Positions 44,101 through 54,488 of a stretch of 64,000 bases of DNA are shown here, piece after piece (position 1 is the stretch's first letter; each line of letters begins with the position of its first letter). The stretch covers positions 1 through 64,000 of the forward strand of contig JAGCDQ010000022.1 in the NCBI GenBank assembly GCA_017651245.1, given 5' to 3'. The DNA is from Bacteroidaceae bacterium (GTDB lineage Bacteria > Bacteroidota > Bacteroidia > Bacteroidales > Bacteroidaceae). Position numbers and translations under genes: made by a program. Below the pieces are notes generated by a model that saw nothing but the letters and a program-made list of their open reading frames with translations, did not search any database and was not told the DNA's origin.

Positions 44101-45122
44101 TGCTCTTTGTGTAGGGTGGTGCTGATGTTACAGAAGTCTTCAGCCAAGATTCTCGCAGGTAACATCTCGTGATTGATCCTCACCTCCATATTCGCCACCA
44201 ATTCCCTCAATCGGGTATGGCAAGCGGCTGCCATCTTCCCATGCTCATTTTTGCCTTCAGTGGCAACAGCCATATAACTCAATACCAGATAGAAAGTGAT
44301 GAGTCCCTTCTTGAAATAGCCTCTTACCCCTCCTTCCTTCAGTTGTGTCTTCAGAGCCATATCAAACCATTGTGCCGCTTCGATACTTTTGTTGGCACAA
44401 AGATTTCGCAAAGCACCCATGATAAACCCCGCGGAAATGTTGGAATAGATGCCCTCGGAAGGAGTCTGTCCGGTGGCGATGTATTCATAAAGTTCCATCT
44501 CTGCCAACAGACGGCATCGAACAGATTCGGTGATAGCATTGTAGCGGTTGATGATGGTGAGTGTCAAAGTGAGATCTACCACCTTGTCATGGCTGATGAG
44601 GTAATCGCTCAGATGTCCATAAAACTGTATGAAGGACTCTGTCTGCAGGTTCCCAAATAACGGCTGGAAACGAGGTTCTGCAGAAACACTATAGAAAAGA
44701 TGCACTTGATCTTTTCCAATCACGTTGGCACTGCTGCATAATTGGTAATTGCTTTCAACCAACTGCCTGACGGCATAGCGCACAAACATATAGGTCTGAC
44801 CGCTGATCTGTTGCAATTTCTTGAATGTTAGCAACAAGTCCTTGCGACACTCATACAGATACCACAACACGGGGATGAAATCTTCTTCATTCACTCCATA
44901 ACGCGGCATATTGGAATACCAGTCCTTCCCCTCATCTGTGAAGATTCCCTTTTGGGTCAGTTCTTCCAACGCTGCCTTGCCGTCGAACGCCTTGAAACAA
45001 TACTGTCCCAGAATATAGATATGCTCATCCATTCGCTTGTTAGAGTCCAGTCCCATATCGGCATAGAAACATAACAACCGTTGTGCATCCTCGCTCAGTT
45101 TCTCGTATTTATCGAATACCAT
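41094..45122 (-). CDS. SNF2-family helicase/ATPase
   Basis: A 1342-residue protein with a long N-terminal region of unknown fold (~1-880, partly helical) and a complete C-terminal SNF2 motor: Walker A LADDMGLGKTIQTIAF, the DEAH box in ACLDEAHIIKN, VMLTGTPVQN, SLKAGGLGLNLTQANYV and RTYRIGQNRAVTVYHLV. These enzymes translocate on double-stranded DNA and remodel protein-DNA complexes; bacterial versions of this length often aid transcription recycling or DNA repair. No nuclease or methylase motif and no phage-defence neighbours are present, so a defence role is not supported. A -7-like box with one mismatch lies at 45150. Confidence 0.88.
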   Translation of the reverse strand: MVFDKYEKLSEDAQRLLCFYADMGLDSNKRMDEHIYILGQYCFKAFDGKAALEELTQKGIFTDEGKDWYSNMPRYGVNEEDFIPVLWYLYECRKDLLLTFKKLQQISGQTYMFVRYAVRQLVESNYQLCSSANVIGKDQVHLFYSVSAEPRFQPLFGNLQTESFIQFYGHLSDYLISHDKVVDLTLTLTIINRYNAITESVRCRLLAEMELYEYIATGQTPSEGIYSNISAGFIMGALRNLCANKSIEAAQWFDMALKTQLKEGGVRGYFKKGLITFYLVLSYMAVATEGKNEHGKMAAACHTRLRELVANMEVRINHEMLPARILAEDFCNISTTLHKEQVQSLYHQGVKGELPPIYRSLAFLLANYLGYPTNEMDVNLCIPKLALLQHEMSKYLPFYDYERESLRHRFGDHPTLVNIYHKAEWESVLEGLMDEADGNKPVTEVPDTRLMYIRESPDSHIIQVREQTRLKNGAWGNGKRLSEARYRKGDLEYMNNADRRILARHNHSEHWELQLEDVIEEMVDESRLYIGPNLPYELVKVDRDKPYLIVEKEDDRFVVKSNVPLGNAKDDLVIVEDSPTHYSLINIPNEIRGYYVKLLQLGSLPLEAEKTLKSLLTKIGGKVELHSSLIEGGSTLPLVNGQWNVGFKISPKQGSNWEVETFVRPLPGGRKTFSLAQGDNTIIDENEEGRMRVKRNMEMERQNLELVRSFWQSKGYDEEDAVYPPEFMLDLVQLIQEHPDTFYAEWPEGQGFKIRSLTKGTGSWSGVLKQRGQWFDIEGEVNIDEQTRISISELLELVGKSKGKFVKIAEGEFLALSEKLRNQLKALDAIANRERGKIKISPFSAALMGDDLLFGEMKLHMDEKLLAIRKRILDGSTYSPAIPAQLNATLRPYQKDGYLWIARLNSWGAGALLADDMGLGKTIQTIAFLLLKKDEGPSLVVAPASVAPNWKTEIEKFAPVLNVQILNFAADRLQTIQDAKAGDVIVTTYGILLSIQEYITKKHWNVACLDEAHIIKNRGAKTSAAAMKIQADNRVMLTGTPVQNHLGELWSLFQFVNPGLLGNYEHFSQKFIIPIEGHQDKEKQEQLERIVHPFMLRRTKQAVLKELPEKTEIYHAVELNRDELAIYESIRIRAEKMLQASGADIDMHVLAEITRLRQAACSAQLIEPKWAGECSKITALTELLQGVIEGGNTALVFSQFVSFFDLVRKELDRLGMSYFYIDGGVPMKQRTEMVEAFQRGEKPLFLISLKAGGLGLNLTQANYVFHLDPWWNPAIEQQATDRTYRIGQNRAVTVYHLVSQHTIEEKIIRLHQTKRDLAENILAGTDTSYKLTGKDLLEMVAQ

Positions 45123-45149
45123 GAATTGTTTGTGTTGGTAAAAAGCGTG

Positions 45150-45157
45150 CGAAGGTA
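45150..45157 (-). promoter_or_regulatory. Possible -7 box of the SNF2 gene
   Basis: TACCTTCG on the minus strand, 28 bp before the ATG, has one mismatch to TAnnTTTG. The rest of the 199-bp gap to atpG shows only A/T-rich sequence and no clear terminator for the ATP synthase operon. Confidence 0.3.
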
Positions 45158-45321
45158 CGGAAAAGTGCGCAGAGTACCAAGAGAAAAAGCCTATTTTTCT
45201 CTTCTTTGGCAGAACGGGAACAGTTTTTCCTACGACGGCTTCAAAAACTTTTTACGTCGTGTTCAAAAAAATATTTAGAATGGGGCGAAGAAAAAGGTGA
45301 AAAATAATGAAAGGGGAATTG

Positions 45322-46227
45322 TCAATTTTGACCGGCTTTTCCACCCATAATATCTATCAACTCATTTGTAATGGCTTGCTGACGGGTCTTATTGTATAAT
45401 AAAGTGAGTTCTTTCAGCAAGTCATTGGCATTGTCATCTGCTGTTTGCATGGCGAGCATACGGGCTGCGTGTTCGCTGGTGAGGGAATCGAGCAGGATGC
45501 CATAGACTTGTGCATTGAGCAAACGAGGAGAGAGAGAGGTTCGGAGTTCCTGGGGAGATGGCTCTGTGAGATAAGTTGAGATTGGATTTTCTTCTTGCCG
45601 CATGGAACGGTCATCGGGCAACTGTAAACTGTCAATAGTGATCACTTGATGACCCATAGACTTGAAATGATGATACAGGAACTCTATGCGCTCGATTTCT
45701 TGGGCTTGATGCCATTCGCAAGCCATCTCTACCAATGCAGATACAGCAGTAAGGGTATTGCTTTTTTCAATCTTCTCAAGCAGCGGAACAAAATCAGCAT
45801 TGAAATCCTTGTTGGCTTTCTTCAGTTCGTGAGCTATTTTCTTGCCAATAGGTAACAGACGCACGTTCTTGCCCTGTGATTCCAACTCATGAATACGTTG
45901 CAGGGTGGCTTTGGCGATGTTGCTATTAAAAGCACCGCAAAGTCCGCTGTTGGAAGAAACGGGAATGAGAAGAATGGACTTGATATCCTCTTTGTCCTGA
46001 CGGACATCTCCCCCGTAAAGGGGAGAACCATCCGGATGGTCTCCCTCCCCATTATGGGAGAGGGTCTTCACAATCTTCTCCAACTCATCTTTATATCGCA
46101 GGAAAGCCTCCGTCATACCCTGTGTATGATGGAGCTTCGCGCTTGCCACCATGCGCATGGCACTGGTGATTTTCTGCGTGTTGCGGACAGACGCGATGCG
46201 ACCTTTTATTTCTTTGAGAGAAGACAA
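45322..46227 (-). CDS. atpG: ATP synthase F1 subunit gamma
   Basis: A 301-residue gamma subunit. It begins MSSLKEIKGRIASVRNTQKI, followed by TSAMRMVASAKLH, and ends with LTLLYNKTRQQAITNELIDI, the two coiled-coil helices of the rotor. The middle has SSNSGLCGAFNSNI. An insertion around residues 65-85 (NGEGDHPDGSPLYGGDVRQD) is longer than in the E. coli protein. Last gene of the operon. Confidence 0.97.
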   Translation of the reverse strand: MSSLKEIKGRIASVRNTQKITSAMRMVASAKLHHTQGMTEAFLRYKDELEKIVKTLSHNGEGDHPDGSPLYGGDVRQDKEDIKSILLIPVSSNSGLCGAFNSNIAKATLQRIHELESQGKNVRLLPIGKKIAHELKKANKDFNADFVPLLEKIEKSNTLTAVSALVEMACEWHQAQEIERIEFLYHHFKSMGHQVITIDSLQLPDDRSMRQEENPISTYLTEPSPQELRTSLSPRLLNAQVYGILLDSLTSEHAARMLAMQTADDNANDLLKELTLLYNKTRQQAITNELIDIMGGKAGQN

Positions 46228-46255
46228 GATGATTTACAATTTGATGATTTACGAT

Positions 46256-47842
46256 TTACAATTTGACAGATGCAGCGGTTTCTTCGATAATAGCGGTGAT
46301 GTTGTCATCAATCTTTCCTTCCTTGAGCGGCATGAGCACATCGTCTTGATGGGTGGTGCGCAGGAGGTCAAGGAAAGCTGCCTCAAAATCACGTGCTTTC
46401 TCTACAGGAATGTCACGCAATAGTCCGTGTGTACCACAATAGAGAATGGCAATTTGTTCTTCCACTGGCATGGGTTGGTATTGCTTCTGAATGAGCAGTT
46501 GAGCGTTCTTTCGTCCTTTGTCAATCGTGAAAGCCGTCACAGGATCCATGTCACTGCCGAACTTTGAGAAGGATTCCAATTCACGATATTGTGCTTGGTC
46601 TATCTTCAGTGTTCCTGCTACCTTCTTCATGGCTTTCAACTGGGCGTTTCCACCTACACGAGATACAGAGATACCTACGTTGATGGCAGGACGCACGCCT
46701 TGGTTGAAGAGGTCTGTTTCCAGGAAGATCTGTCCATCAGTAATGGAAATGACGTTGGTGGGGATATAAGCTGATACGTCACCCGCTTGTGTTTCGATAA
46801 TGGGGAGTGCGGTGAGTGAACCTCCACCACGCACCTTGCCTTGCAGACAATCGGGTAGGTCGTTCATTTGCTCTGCCACTTCTTGCTGGGCAATAATTTT
46901 GGCAGCACGTTCCAAAAGGCGTGAATGCAGGTAGAAGATATCACCAGGATATGCCTCACGACCTGAAGGACGCTTCAGAATCAACGACACTTCACGATAA
47001 GCCACTGCTTGTTTGGAGAGGTCATCATACACGACAAGTGCATGACGCCCCGTGTCACGAAAGTACTCGCCAATCGCAGCACCTGCGAAAGGTGCGTAGT
47101 ACTGCATGGCTGCAGGGTCGCTGGCTGTGGCAGACACAACGATCGTGTAGTCCATTGCACCCTTTTGTTGCAGAATATTTACGATAGTGGCAACGGTGGA
47201 ACCTTTTTGACCGATGGCGACATAGATACAATAGACAGGTTTGCCTGCCTCGTAGTTGGCGCGTTGGTTGATGATGGTGTCAATAGCGATGGCGGTCTTG
47301 CCCGTTTGACGGTCACCGATGATGAGCTCTCGTTGTCCACGACCAATAGGAATCATTGCATCAACGGCTTTGAGTCCTGTCTGCAATGGCTCGTTGACAG
47401 GCTGTCGAAAGATGACGCCAGGCGCTTTACGTTCCAATGGCATATCGAAGCCTTCGCCTGTGATGGGACCTCTGCCATCGATGGGATGCCCGAGGGTATC
47501 GACCACACGTCCTATCATGCTATCGCTCACGGTGATGGAAGCGATACGTCCCGTACGTTTCACGACATCCCCTTCTTCGATGCTGTCGGTGGGTCCCAGC
47601 AACACGGCGCCTACATTATCTTCCTCGAGGTTCATCACGATGGCTTCCATGCCATTGTCGAATTGAAGGAGTTCACCAGCCTCAGCATTGCGCAGACCAT
47701 AGGCACGTACCACACCATCGCTGACTGTCAGTACGGTGCCTACCTCTGTTTCGTTGCCGAGCGTGTTCTCTTCATGATCAATGTCGGCGAGTTGCTGACG
47801 CAACATCGCAGTCACTTCGCTTACTTTTATTGGGTTGGACAT
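46256..47842 (-). CDS. atpA: ATP synthase F1 subunit alpha
   Basis: A 528-residue non-catalytic alpha subunit with the P-loop [15 protein letters not shown], the [14 protein letters not shown] signature and the Arg finger in that segment. The start overlaps the end of atpH by 16 bp. Standard length. Confidence 0.98.
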   Translation of the reverse strand: MSNPIKVSEVTAMLRQQLADIDHEENTLGNETEVGTVLTVSDGVVRAYGLRNAEAGELLQFDNGMEAIVMNLEEDNVGAVLLGPTDSIEEGDVVKRTGRIASITVSDSMIGRVVDTLGHPIDGRGPITGEGFDMPLERKAPGVIFRQPVNEPLQTGLKAVDAMIPIGRGQRELIIGDRQTGKTAIAIDTIINQRANYEAGKPVYCIYVAIGQKGSTVATIVNILQQKGAMDYTIVVSATASDPAAMQYYAPFAGAAIGEYFRDTGRHALVVYDDLSKQAVAYREVSLILKRPSGREAYPGDIFYLHSRLLERAAKIIAQQEVAEQMNDLPDCLQGKVRGGGSLTALPIIETQAGDVSAYIPTNVISITDGQIFLETDLFNQGVRPAINVGISVSRVGGNAQLKAMKKVAGTLKIDQAQYRELESFSKFGSDMDPVTAFTIDKGRKNAQLLIQKQYQPMPVEEQIAILYCGTHGLLRDIPVEKARDFEAAFLDLLRTTHQDDVLMPLKEGKIDDNITAIIEETAASVKL

Positions 47843-48375
47843 AATTCTTTTCTAATGAGTTCCAATTGATGTTGATAACTGTAATCGTAGCGGCGGTCGC
47901 CGATGCGGAGACGGAAACCACCGATGAGTCGTGGATTCACCTTACATTTATATTCCACTTTGCGATGTCGGTGTGCTTTGATTCGTTCGGTCAGATGCTC
48001 GATAGTGGCATCATCGACAGGTACTGCGGTCTCGAACACCACATAGTCAATGTCATGCAGTTCTCTGTACATTTCCCGATAGATGAAGATGATCATGCGT
48101 AGTTGATCCTCACGATGGTTCTCAAGAAGCAACCACAAAAACCGCGTGAAAAGATTGGTGGATTCCAGATCAAGCCCAGAAGCAAGTAATAAGAGTTGGT
48201 ACTTCTTTTCTGCTGTCACGTGGGGATTGATGAGTGCCATCTGAAGTTCTGGCTCCGCTTTCATCGTGGAATGGAGCACACCAAGACGTTCATAAATCTG
48301 TTGATCCATGAATTGTGCCTTTGCCTCTTCAAACAAGGCTGTGGCATATCGCTTTGCAATGCTTCCGTTCGTCAT
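47827..48375 (-). CDS. atpH: ATP synthase F1 subunit delta
   Basis: A 182-residue delta/OSCP subunit ([16 protein letters not shown] at the N-terminus, [20 protein letters not shown] near the end) that joins F1 to the b stalk. Position between atpF and atpA and the 16-bp overlap with atpA confirm it. Confidence 0.95.
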   Translation of the reverse strand: MTNGSIAKRYATALFEEAKAQFMDQQIYERLGVLHSTMKAEPELQMALINPHVTAEKKYQLLLLASGLDLESTNLFTRFLWLLLENHREDQLRMIIFIYREMYRELHDIDYVVFETAVPVDDATIEHLTERIKAHRHRKVEYKCKVNPRLIGGFRLRIGDRRYDYSYQHQLELIRKELCPTQ

Positions 48376-48387
48376 GAGAGTTGACTG

Positions 48388-48873
48388 TTAGAGTTTGTCA
48401 ATGAGCTGCTCAATGGTCTTCCGTTGGGTGGCTTCGTCCTTCATTCGTTCGCCAATTACTTTTTCTGCAATGTCGAGGGCAAGGCTTGCCACCTCCTGAC
48501 GCACTTCCTGCAAGGCTCTTTCCTTCTCTGCCTGAATGCTCTGCCGTGCCTCCTCTATCATTTGTTGAGCAGAGTTCTCAGCCTCTTCCTGCGCTGCCTG
48601 AACGATCTTCTGTTTCTCCTGCATGGCATTAGCAATGATGTCCTTTTGTTGTGCTTTGGCATCAGCCAACAACCTCTCACTCTCTGCTTGGATGCCTGCC
48701 AACTTTTCGTTGGCTTGCTTGGCAGAGAGGAGCGACATCTCGATGAACTCTTTTCGTTCGTTGATGGCCTTCACGATGACTGGGAAACCGAATTTCGCCA
48801 GCAGGAAGAACACCACCCCGAACGAGAGTACCATCCAGAAGAGTAGTCCTGGATCTGGTATGAGTGGATTCAT
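48388..48873 (-). CDS. atpF: ATP synthase F0 subunit b
   Basis: A 161-residue b subunit: one N-terminal membrane helix (GLLFWMVLSFGVVFFLLAKF) followed by a long charged coiled coil with many Glu, Lys and Gln residues. It dimerises to form the peripheral stalk. It lies 7 bp after atpE and 12 bp before atpH. Confidence 0.95.
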   Translation of the reverse strand: MNPLIPDPGLLFWMVLSFGVVFFLLAKFGFPVIVKAINERKEFIEMSLLSAKQANEKLAGIQAESERLLADAKAQQKDIIANAMQEKQKIVQAAQEEAENSAQQMIEEARQSIQAEKERALQEVRQEVASLALDIAEKVIGERMKDEATQRKTIEQLIDKL

Positions 48874-48880
48874 TTTTTAC

Positions 48881-49156
<276 letters not shown>

Positions 49157-49162
49157 TTACTA

Positions 49163-50164
49163 TTATTCATCATGCGCCAATCCAATAAAGTTGGCGGTTA
49201 ATATCGTGAACACGTATGCTTGGATGAACGCCACGAGTAGTTCGAGACAGTTCATGAAGATGCAGAAAAGAACACTCACTGCTGTCATGGAGGCGCACAT
49301 GCCTGCCCCCATCTTTGCCGTCACAAACACCACACTGGTCAGTGCCAGGATAATAATATGTCCTGCCATGATGTTAGCGAAAAGACGGACCGTCAGTGAG
49401 AAAGGCTTGGTGAAGACCCCGATGAATTCAATCGTTGGCATGATAGGTAATGGCGCTTTCAAGAAAATCGGAACATCTGGCCAGAATATGCTCTTATAAT
49501 ATTCCTTGGGCGCAAAGCAGTTGATGGCGATGAAAGCAGTGACCGCACAGGTAAGCGTCACAGCGATGTTGCCAGTCAAGTTCGCTCCCCCTGGGAAGAC
49601 AGGAATCAGTCCTAAAAGGTTGCTTGTCAGGATGAAAAGGAATATGGTCATCAGATAGGGTGAGAACCGTTCGTATCCGTGTCCGATACTCTCTTTCGCC
49701 ACATCTTGGTCGATAAAGTTGATGACAGCCTCCATCATTCCCACAAATCCGCCAGGTGCCTTTTGGCTTCCGTTCTTCTTATACCATCGTGCCAGACCCA
49801 ACACTACGGAACACAACAGGATGCATACGATAAACAGTTCCAGCACATTTTTTGTGATGCTGATGTCGAAAGGCCGTTCCCCTGCTGCATTCACAATCTT
49901 CCCTTCATGATCTCCCTCTTCTGCAATGTGGTAGCCCCGATATGTCGCTCTATGTTCCAGCTTGTCCGACATGAACACATCTACACCCTCTTCTCCAATG
50001 AGGATGCAGGGTAGGGGAATGACTGCCCCCTCCACAATGTGCCACTCGTAGCTGTCACCCAAGTGCTCGAAGATGAGTTTGGAAACATCCAGGCTCTCCT
50101 CAGCCTTGATGGGTGCGGCAAAGCCTAATGCACAGATGATATATATCAGTAGCCTTTTGACCAT
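49163..50164 (-). CDS. atpB: ATP synthase F0 subunit a with N-terminal periplasmic extension
   Basis: A 333-residue a subunit. The C-terminal ~220 residues hold the membrane helices and the essential Arg region (KPFSLTVRLFANIMAGHIII). It starts with a signal-peptide-like helix (MVKRLLIYIICALGFAAPIKA) and about 90 polar residues before the first usual membrane helix, so a small domain probably faces the periplasm. The gene sits 10 bp after atpC, with no extra small gene between, unlike some Bacteroides operons. Confidence 0.95.
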   Translation of the reverse strand: MVKRLLIYIICALGFAAPIKAEESLDVSKLIFEHLGDSYEWHIVEGAVIPLPCILIGEEGVDVFMSDKLEHRATYRGYHIAEEGDHEGKIVNAAGERPFDISITKNVLELFIVCILLCSVVLGLARWYKKNGSQKAPGGFVGMMEAVINFIDQDVAKESIGHGYERFSPYLMTIFLFILTSNLLGLIPVFPGGANLTGNIAVTLTCAVTAFIAINCFAPKEYYKSIFWPDVPIFLKAPLPIMPTIEFIGVFTKPFSLTVRLFANIMAGHIIILALTSVVFVTAKMGAGMCASMTAVSVLFCIFMNCLELLVAFIQAYVFTILTANFIGLAHDE

Positions 50165-50174
50165 ACAATCCTCC

Positions 50175-50420
50175 TTATGATTCGCTCAGCGCATGGGCTG
50201 GTTCGCATACCACAGTGATTTCGTCGTTCTCAATTCTCACCACACCCTCACCACAGGCTATCTCTTCACTTTCCGTATGGATGCTTCCTCCTTTCAGTTC
50301 CGCAATCATCGGTGCATGCCCAGGCAAGAACTCCATGAGTCCTGTTGCCGAGGGGAACTGAAACCGTGTCACTTCTCCTGCATACTGTGTTCCTGAAGGT
50401 GTGATGATTTGTAGATGCAT
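50175..50420 (-). CDS. atpC: ATP synthase F1 subunit epsilon
   Basis: An 81-residue epsilon subunit comprising only the N-terminal beta-sandwich (MHLQIITPSGTQYAGEVTRF, FLPGHAPMIAEL). The C-terminal helical hairpin that inhibits ATP hydrolysis in E. coli (a protein of about 139 residues) is missing, as in other Bacteroidetes. It lies 5 bp after atpD. Confidence 0.93.
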   Translation of the reverse strand: MHLQIITPSGTQYAGEVTRFQFPSATGLMEFLPGHAPMIAELKGGSIHTESEEIACGEGVVRIENDEITVVCEPAHALSES

Positions 50421-50425
50421 GTTCT

Positions 50426-51943
<1,518 letters not shown>

Positions 51944-52091
51944 TTATGATGCAAAATTGCAAAAAAATATTGAAACAACACTATCTAACCCTAAAAAAAT
52001 TAATGAAAGACGAAAACTTTCGTAAATTCTCCCTATCTTTACATCCGATAAATGGAATTTCAACGTAAATTGTCAAATAGTAAAACAAGTT

Positions 52092-52610
52092 ATGGCTTTG
52101 ATCAAGACGGTGTGTGGCTTGACTCCGAAATGGGGAGAGGGCTGCTATTTCAGTGAGAACGCCACGATTGTGGGCGATGTGCAGATGGGTGACCAATGTA
52201 CGGTGTGGTTCAATGCAGTGGTACGTGGTGATGTCAATTATATCAAGATTGGGAATCGTGTGAACATCCAAGATGGTTCGTGCTTGCATACATTATATAA
52301 AAAGGCAGCGATAGAGATTGGGGATGATGTGACCATTGGTCACAATGTGACGCTGCATGGTTGCACAGTGAAGAGTGGGGCACTCATTGGTATGGGTGCG
52401 ACGGTGCTGGACGATGCGGTGATTGGTGAGGGTGCCATCATTGCAGCAGGTGCATTGGTGCTGAAGGGCACCCAAGTAGGTGATGGTGAGATGTGGGGCG
52501 GTGTGCCTGCAAAGTTCATCAAGAAGGTGGATCCTGCTACAACCAAGGAATTGAATATAGGCATCGCGAAGCACTACATTATGTATGCCGAATGGTACAA
52601 AGAAAATTGA
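52092..52610 (+). CDS. Gamma-class carbonic anhydrase-like hexapeptide protein
   Basis: A 172-residue left-handed beta-helix protein (NATIVGDVQMGDQCTVWFNA, VVRGDVNYIKIGNRVNIQDG, IGHNVTLHGCTVKSGALIGM, AVIGEGAIIAAGALVLKGTQ). Zinc ligands appear as the His of CLHTL and the His residues of GHNVTLHG. Bacterial homologues (YrdA/CaiE type) are often annotated as carbonic anhydrases, but many are inactive or metal-dependent in other ways. It diverges from atpD and is followed immediately by a heptamer repeat that includes its stop codon. Confidence 0.88.
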   Translation: MALIKTVCGLTPKWGEGCYFSENATIVGDVQMGDQCTVWFNAVVRGDVNYIKIGNRVNIQDGSCLHTLYKKAAIEIGDDVTIGHNVTLHGCTVKSGALIGMGATVLDDAVIGEGAIIAAGALVLKGTQVGDGEMWGGVPAKFIKKVDPATTKELNIGIAKHYIMYAEWYKEN

Positions 52611-52641
52611 GAATTGAAAATTGAGAATTGAGAATTGAAAG
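52607..52641 (+). repeat. Heptamer tandem repeat (TTGARAR x5)
   Basis: TTGAGAA, TTGAAAA, TTGAGAA, TTGAGAA, TTGAAAG. The stop TGA of the upstream gene is part of the first unit, and the stop of the convergent M6 protease gene begins just after the last. Confidence 0.8.
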
Positions 52642-54351
52642 TTAGGGCTGGAAGATTTTGCGAGTCTGGTTGCCCTGCTTGATGATGTAAAAGCCTGATT
52701 GCGTGGGCTTCTCCACTTGAATACCATCTAATGTAAAATAGGTGGCGAGGGATTGAGAGCCGTCAACAGTCTCTTGAATATCCATCGCTTCTCCTCCACC
52801 CATGAATTTGAAGGAAATAAGTCCATCGGTTTCTTGAATATCAGTAATGGACTTATTCATGTATTTAGAACCATCTGTGTTTCTGTTGAAGAGGGTTCCT
52901 CCGTAAGATTCGTGGGAGTCGTTAGTGAGTTCTGTGACATTCTTGCTGCCAGGGAAAAGCTGGGAACGGTATTGGTCGGCAGAGGAAACGGTGTAACTCT
53001 TTCCTGCTGGTATGTAGCTCATTCGTTGATGTTTTTTTGTGTTGTTCACCGTGTTGAGCACCCATGCGTCTCTGTAGTAATCCACATGCGTGACCAGTAG
53101 ACCATGAATGTCTGTATAGGATTTGACGTATTTATACCAACCCTTGGATTGTCGGTTCTCTAAAATGAAGTATTCGTTGCGGTTGCCATCATTATAGATG
53201 ATATATGCAACAGGCTCGTCGTGGAGGCATGGCATGTTGGTGATGGTGGTCGGTTCATCCAATTCGGTCAATTCAAGCCATCCTACAAACCAACGTTCGT
53301 AGGCTGTGAAGCCTGCAGGACATCCGCCATTGGTGGATATTCCGTTTTTGTCGCCTGATGCCATAAGATCCCAGAATTGCATGCCAACACCACCATTGTA
53401 TTTGGTGTCGTAGAAGTCAGGAAGTCCCATACAATGGCTAAACTCATGACAAGGTGTACCGATGCTACTCATGGTGCTGCTGTTGGCATTCTTCAGTTCA
53501 GAACTCGTGGCATAGGTGTCGATGGTGCACCCTCCTAATTTGATGGCGCCTTCCCCATCTCGATTCGGTTTTAATAGCGTGAGGGATGATTCGTGAGCCC
53601 AAATGGTGTTTTTGTCTCCTCCATTGTGCTCTCCGGCTCCAGCATAGATGATATAGACTTGATCCACCTCCTTGTCATCGTTCCAATCATAATCTGCCCA
53701 GTTAATGTCGTATGTCGCATCTGCCAGTTTGCATACCTCTGTAGCGAACTCGCCCACATGTTTGTCATTGCCGCGAGAATCGTTCTCCCCATAATAGGTA
53801 GAACTCTTACTAACGCGGATAGGACCAAACACGTCGAAAGTCACGTCGAATTGTTTATATGACTGGGCGTAGAAGTAATCATGGACAGAACCGACATTGT
53901 TATTTTCCTTGTATCCAACTTGATTGAACATCTTGTCGAACTTATCACGCGTGTTTGTGCTTTTCATGTCTTGGTCTGAGAAATTCACCAATAGGACGAT
54001 ACCCTTTTTGGAACCAATGTAGGAGGATGGATAACCCATTGCTTTCTTGATTAGGTTTGAGGTGCCACGTTGCTGGCGACGCAGGTTGAGACGTGTACTC
54101 TTTTCGCTCCAGACCTTTTGAATGGAGTCCGTCAGTTCTGGAGCCAATCGCCAATCGCCATTCTCTTCTTCCACCACGAGCGTTCCGTCGAGTGTGGTGT
54201 AGAAATGGCAACACTCGTCACCACACAGCATGATGGTCAGCACCGTGCCGTCGCTGTTGGTCACGGTGAAAGGCTTGCTGTCGGCAGGGATGCTCCATGC
54301 TGTCCTCACAGCGAAAAGCAATATGAATATAAGTAATAGACGTTGTATCAT
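52642..54351 (-). CDS. Secreted M6-family metalloprotease
   Basis: A 569-residue protein with a signal peptide (LLLIFILLFAVRTAWS), an N-terminal prodomain (~20-110) and a zinc metalloprotease domain of the M6 (immune inhibitor A-like) type: KGIVLLVNFSDQDM, DQVYIIYAGAGEHNGG and the zinc motif HEFSHCMGLPDFYD (HExxHxxGxxD). The C-terminus reads YFTLDGIQVEKPTQSGFYII and ends in Lys/Arg-rich residues, the same kind of tail as the esterases and the Spy-like protein nearby. It probably acts outside the cell or at its surface. A -7 box TACCTTTG lies 13 bp before the ATG (54365-54372). Confidence 0.88.
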   Translation of the reverse strand: MIQRLLLIFILLFAVRTAWSIPADSKPFTVTNSDGTVLTIMLCGDECCHFYTTLDGTLVVEEENGDWRLAPELTDSIQKVWSEKSTRLNLRRQQRGTSNLIKKAMGYPSSYIGSKKGIVLLVNFSDQDMKSTNTRDKFDKMFNQVGYKENNNVGSVHDYFYAQSYKQFDVTFDVFGPIRVSKSSTYYGENDSRGNDKHVGEFATEVCKLADATYDINWADYDWNDDKEVDQVYIIYAGAGEHNGGDKNTIWAHESSLTLLKPNRDGEGAIKLGGCTIDTYATSSELKNANSSTMSSIGTPCHEFSHCMGLPDFYDTKYNGGVGMQFWDLMASGDKNGISTNGGCPAGFTAYERWFVGWLELTELDEPTTITNMPCLHDEPVAYIIYNDGNRNEYFILENRQSKGWYKYVKSYTDIHGLLVTHVDYYRDAWVLNTVNNTKKHQRMSYIPAGKSYTVSSADQYRSQLFPGSKNVTELTNDSHESYGGTLFNRNTDGSKYMNKSITDIQETDGLISFKFMGGGEAMDIQETVDGSQSLATYFTLDGIQVEKPTQSGFYIIKQGNQTRKIFQP

Positions 54352-54364
54352 AAGAAAAACGGGA

Positions 54365-54409
54365 CAAAGGTACGGATTTTTAAGTGAAAAGTGAAAAGTG
54401 AAAAGTGCA
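54365..54409 (-). promoter_or_regulatory. M6 protease promoter with adjacent heptamer repeat (AAGTGAA x4)
   Basis: TACCTTTG on the minus strand (54365-54372) lies 13 bp before the protease ATG. Four AAGTGAA units (plus-strand notation, 54382-54409; the last ends in CAA) occupy the spacer and -33 region, so the unit count could alter promoter strength. Confidence 0.5.
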
Positions 54410-54457
54410 AATACAAAAAAACTGCTAACTCATGACTCCAAACTCCCAAGTTTTTCC

Positions 54458-54465
54458 TATCTTTG
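54458..54465 (+). promoter_or_regulatory. -7 box of the YARHG-domain gene
   Basis: TATCTTTG lies 23 bp before the ATG at 54489 and matches TAnnTTTG. No -33 box is obvious. Confidence 0.5.
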
Positions 54466-54488
54466 CATCATCAATTCCTATAAAAACT

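Noticed and set aside
41094-45122. SNF2 helicase as part of a phage-defence system
   Set aside because: No nuclease, methylase, PLD or DISARM/Zorya-type partner lies nearby; neighbours are a pectin lyase and ATP synthase.
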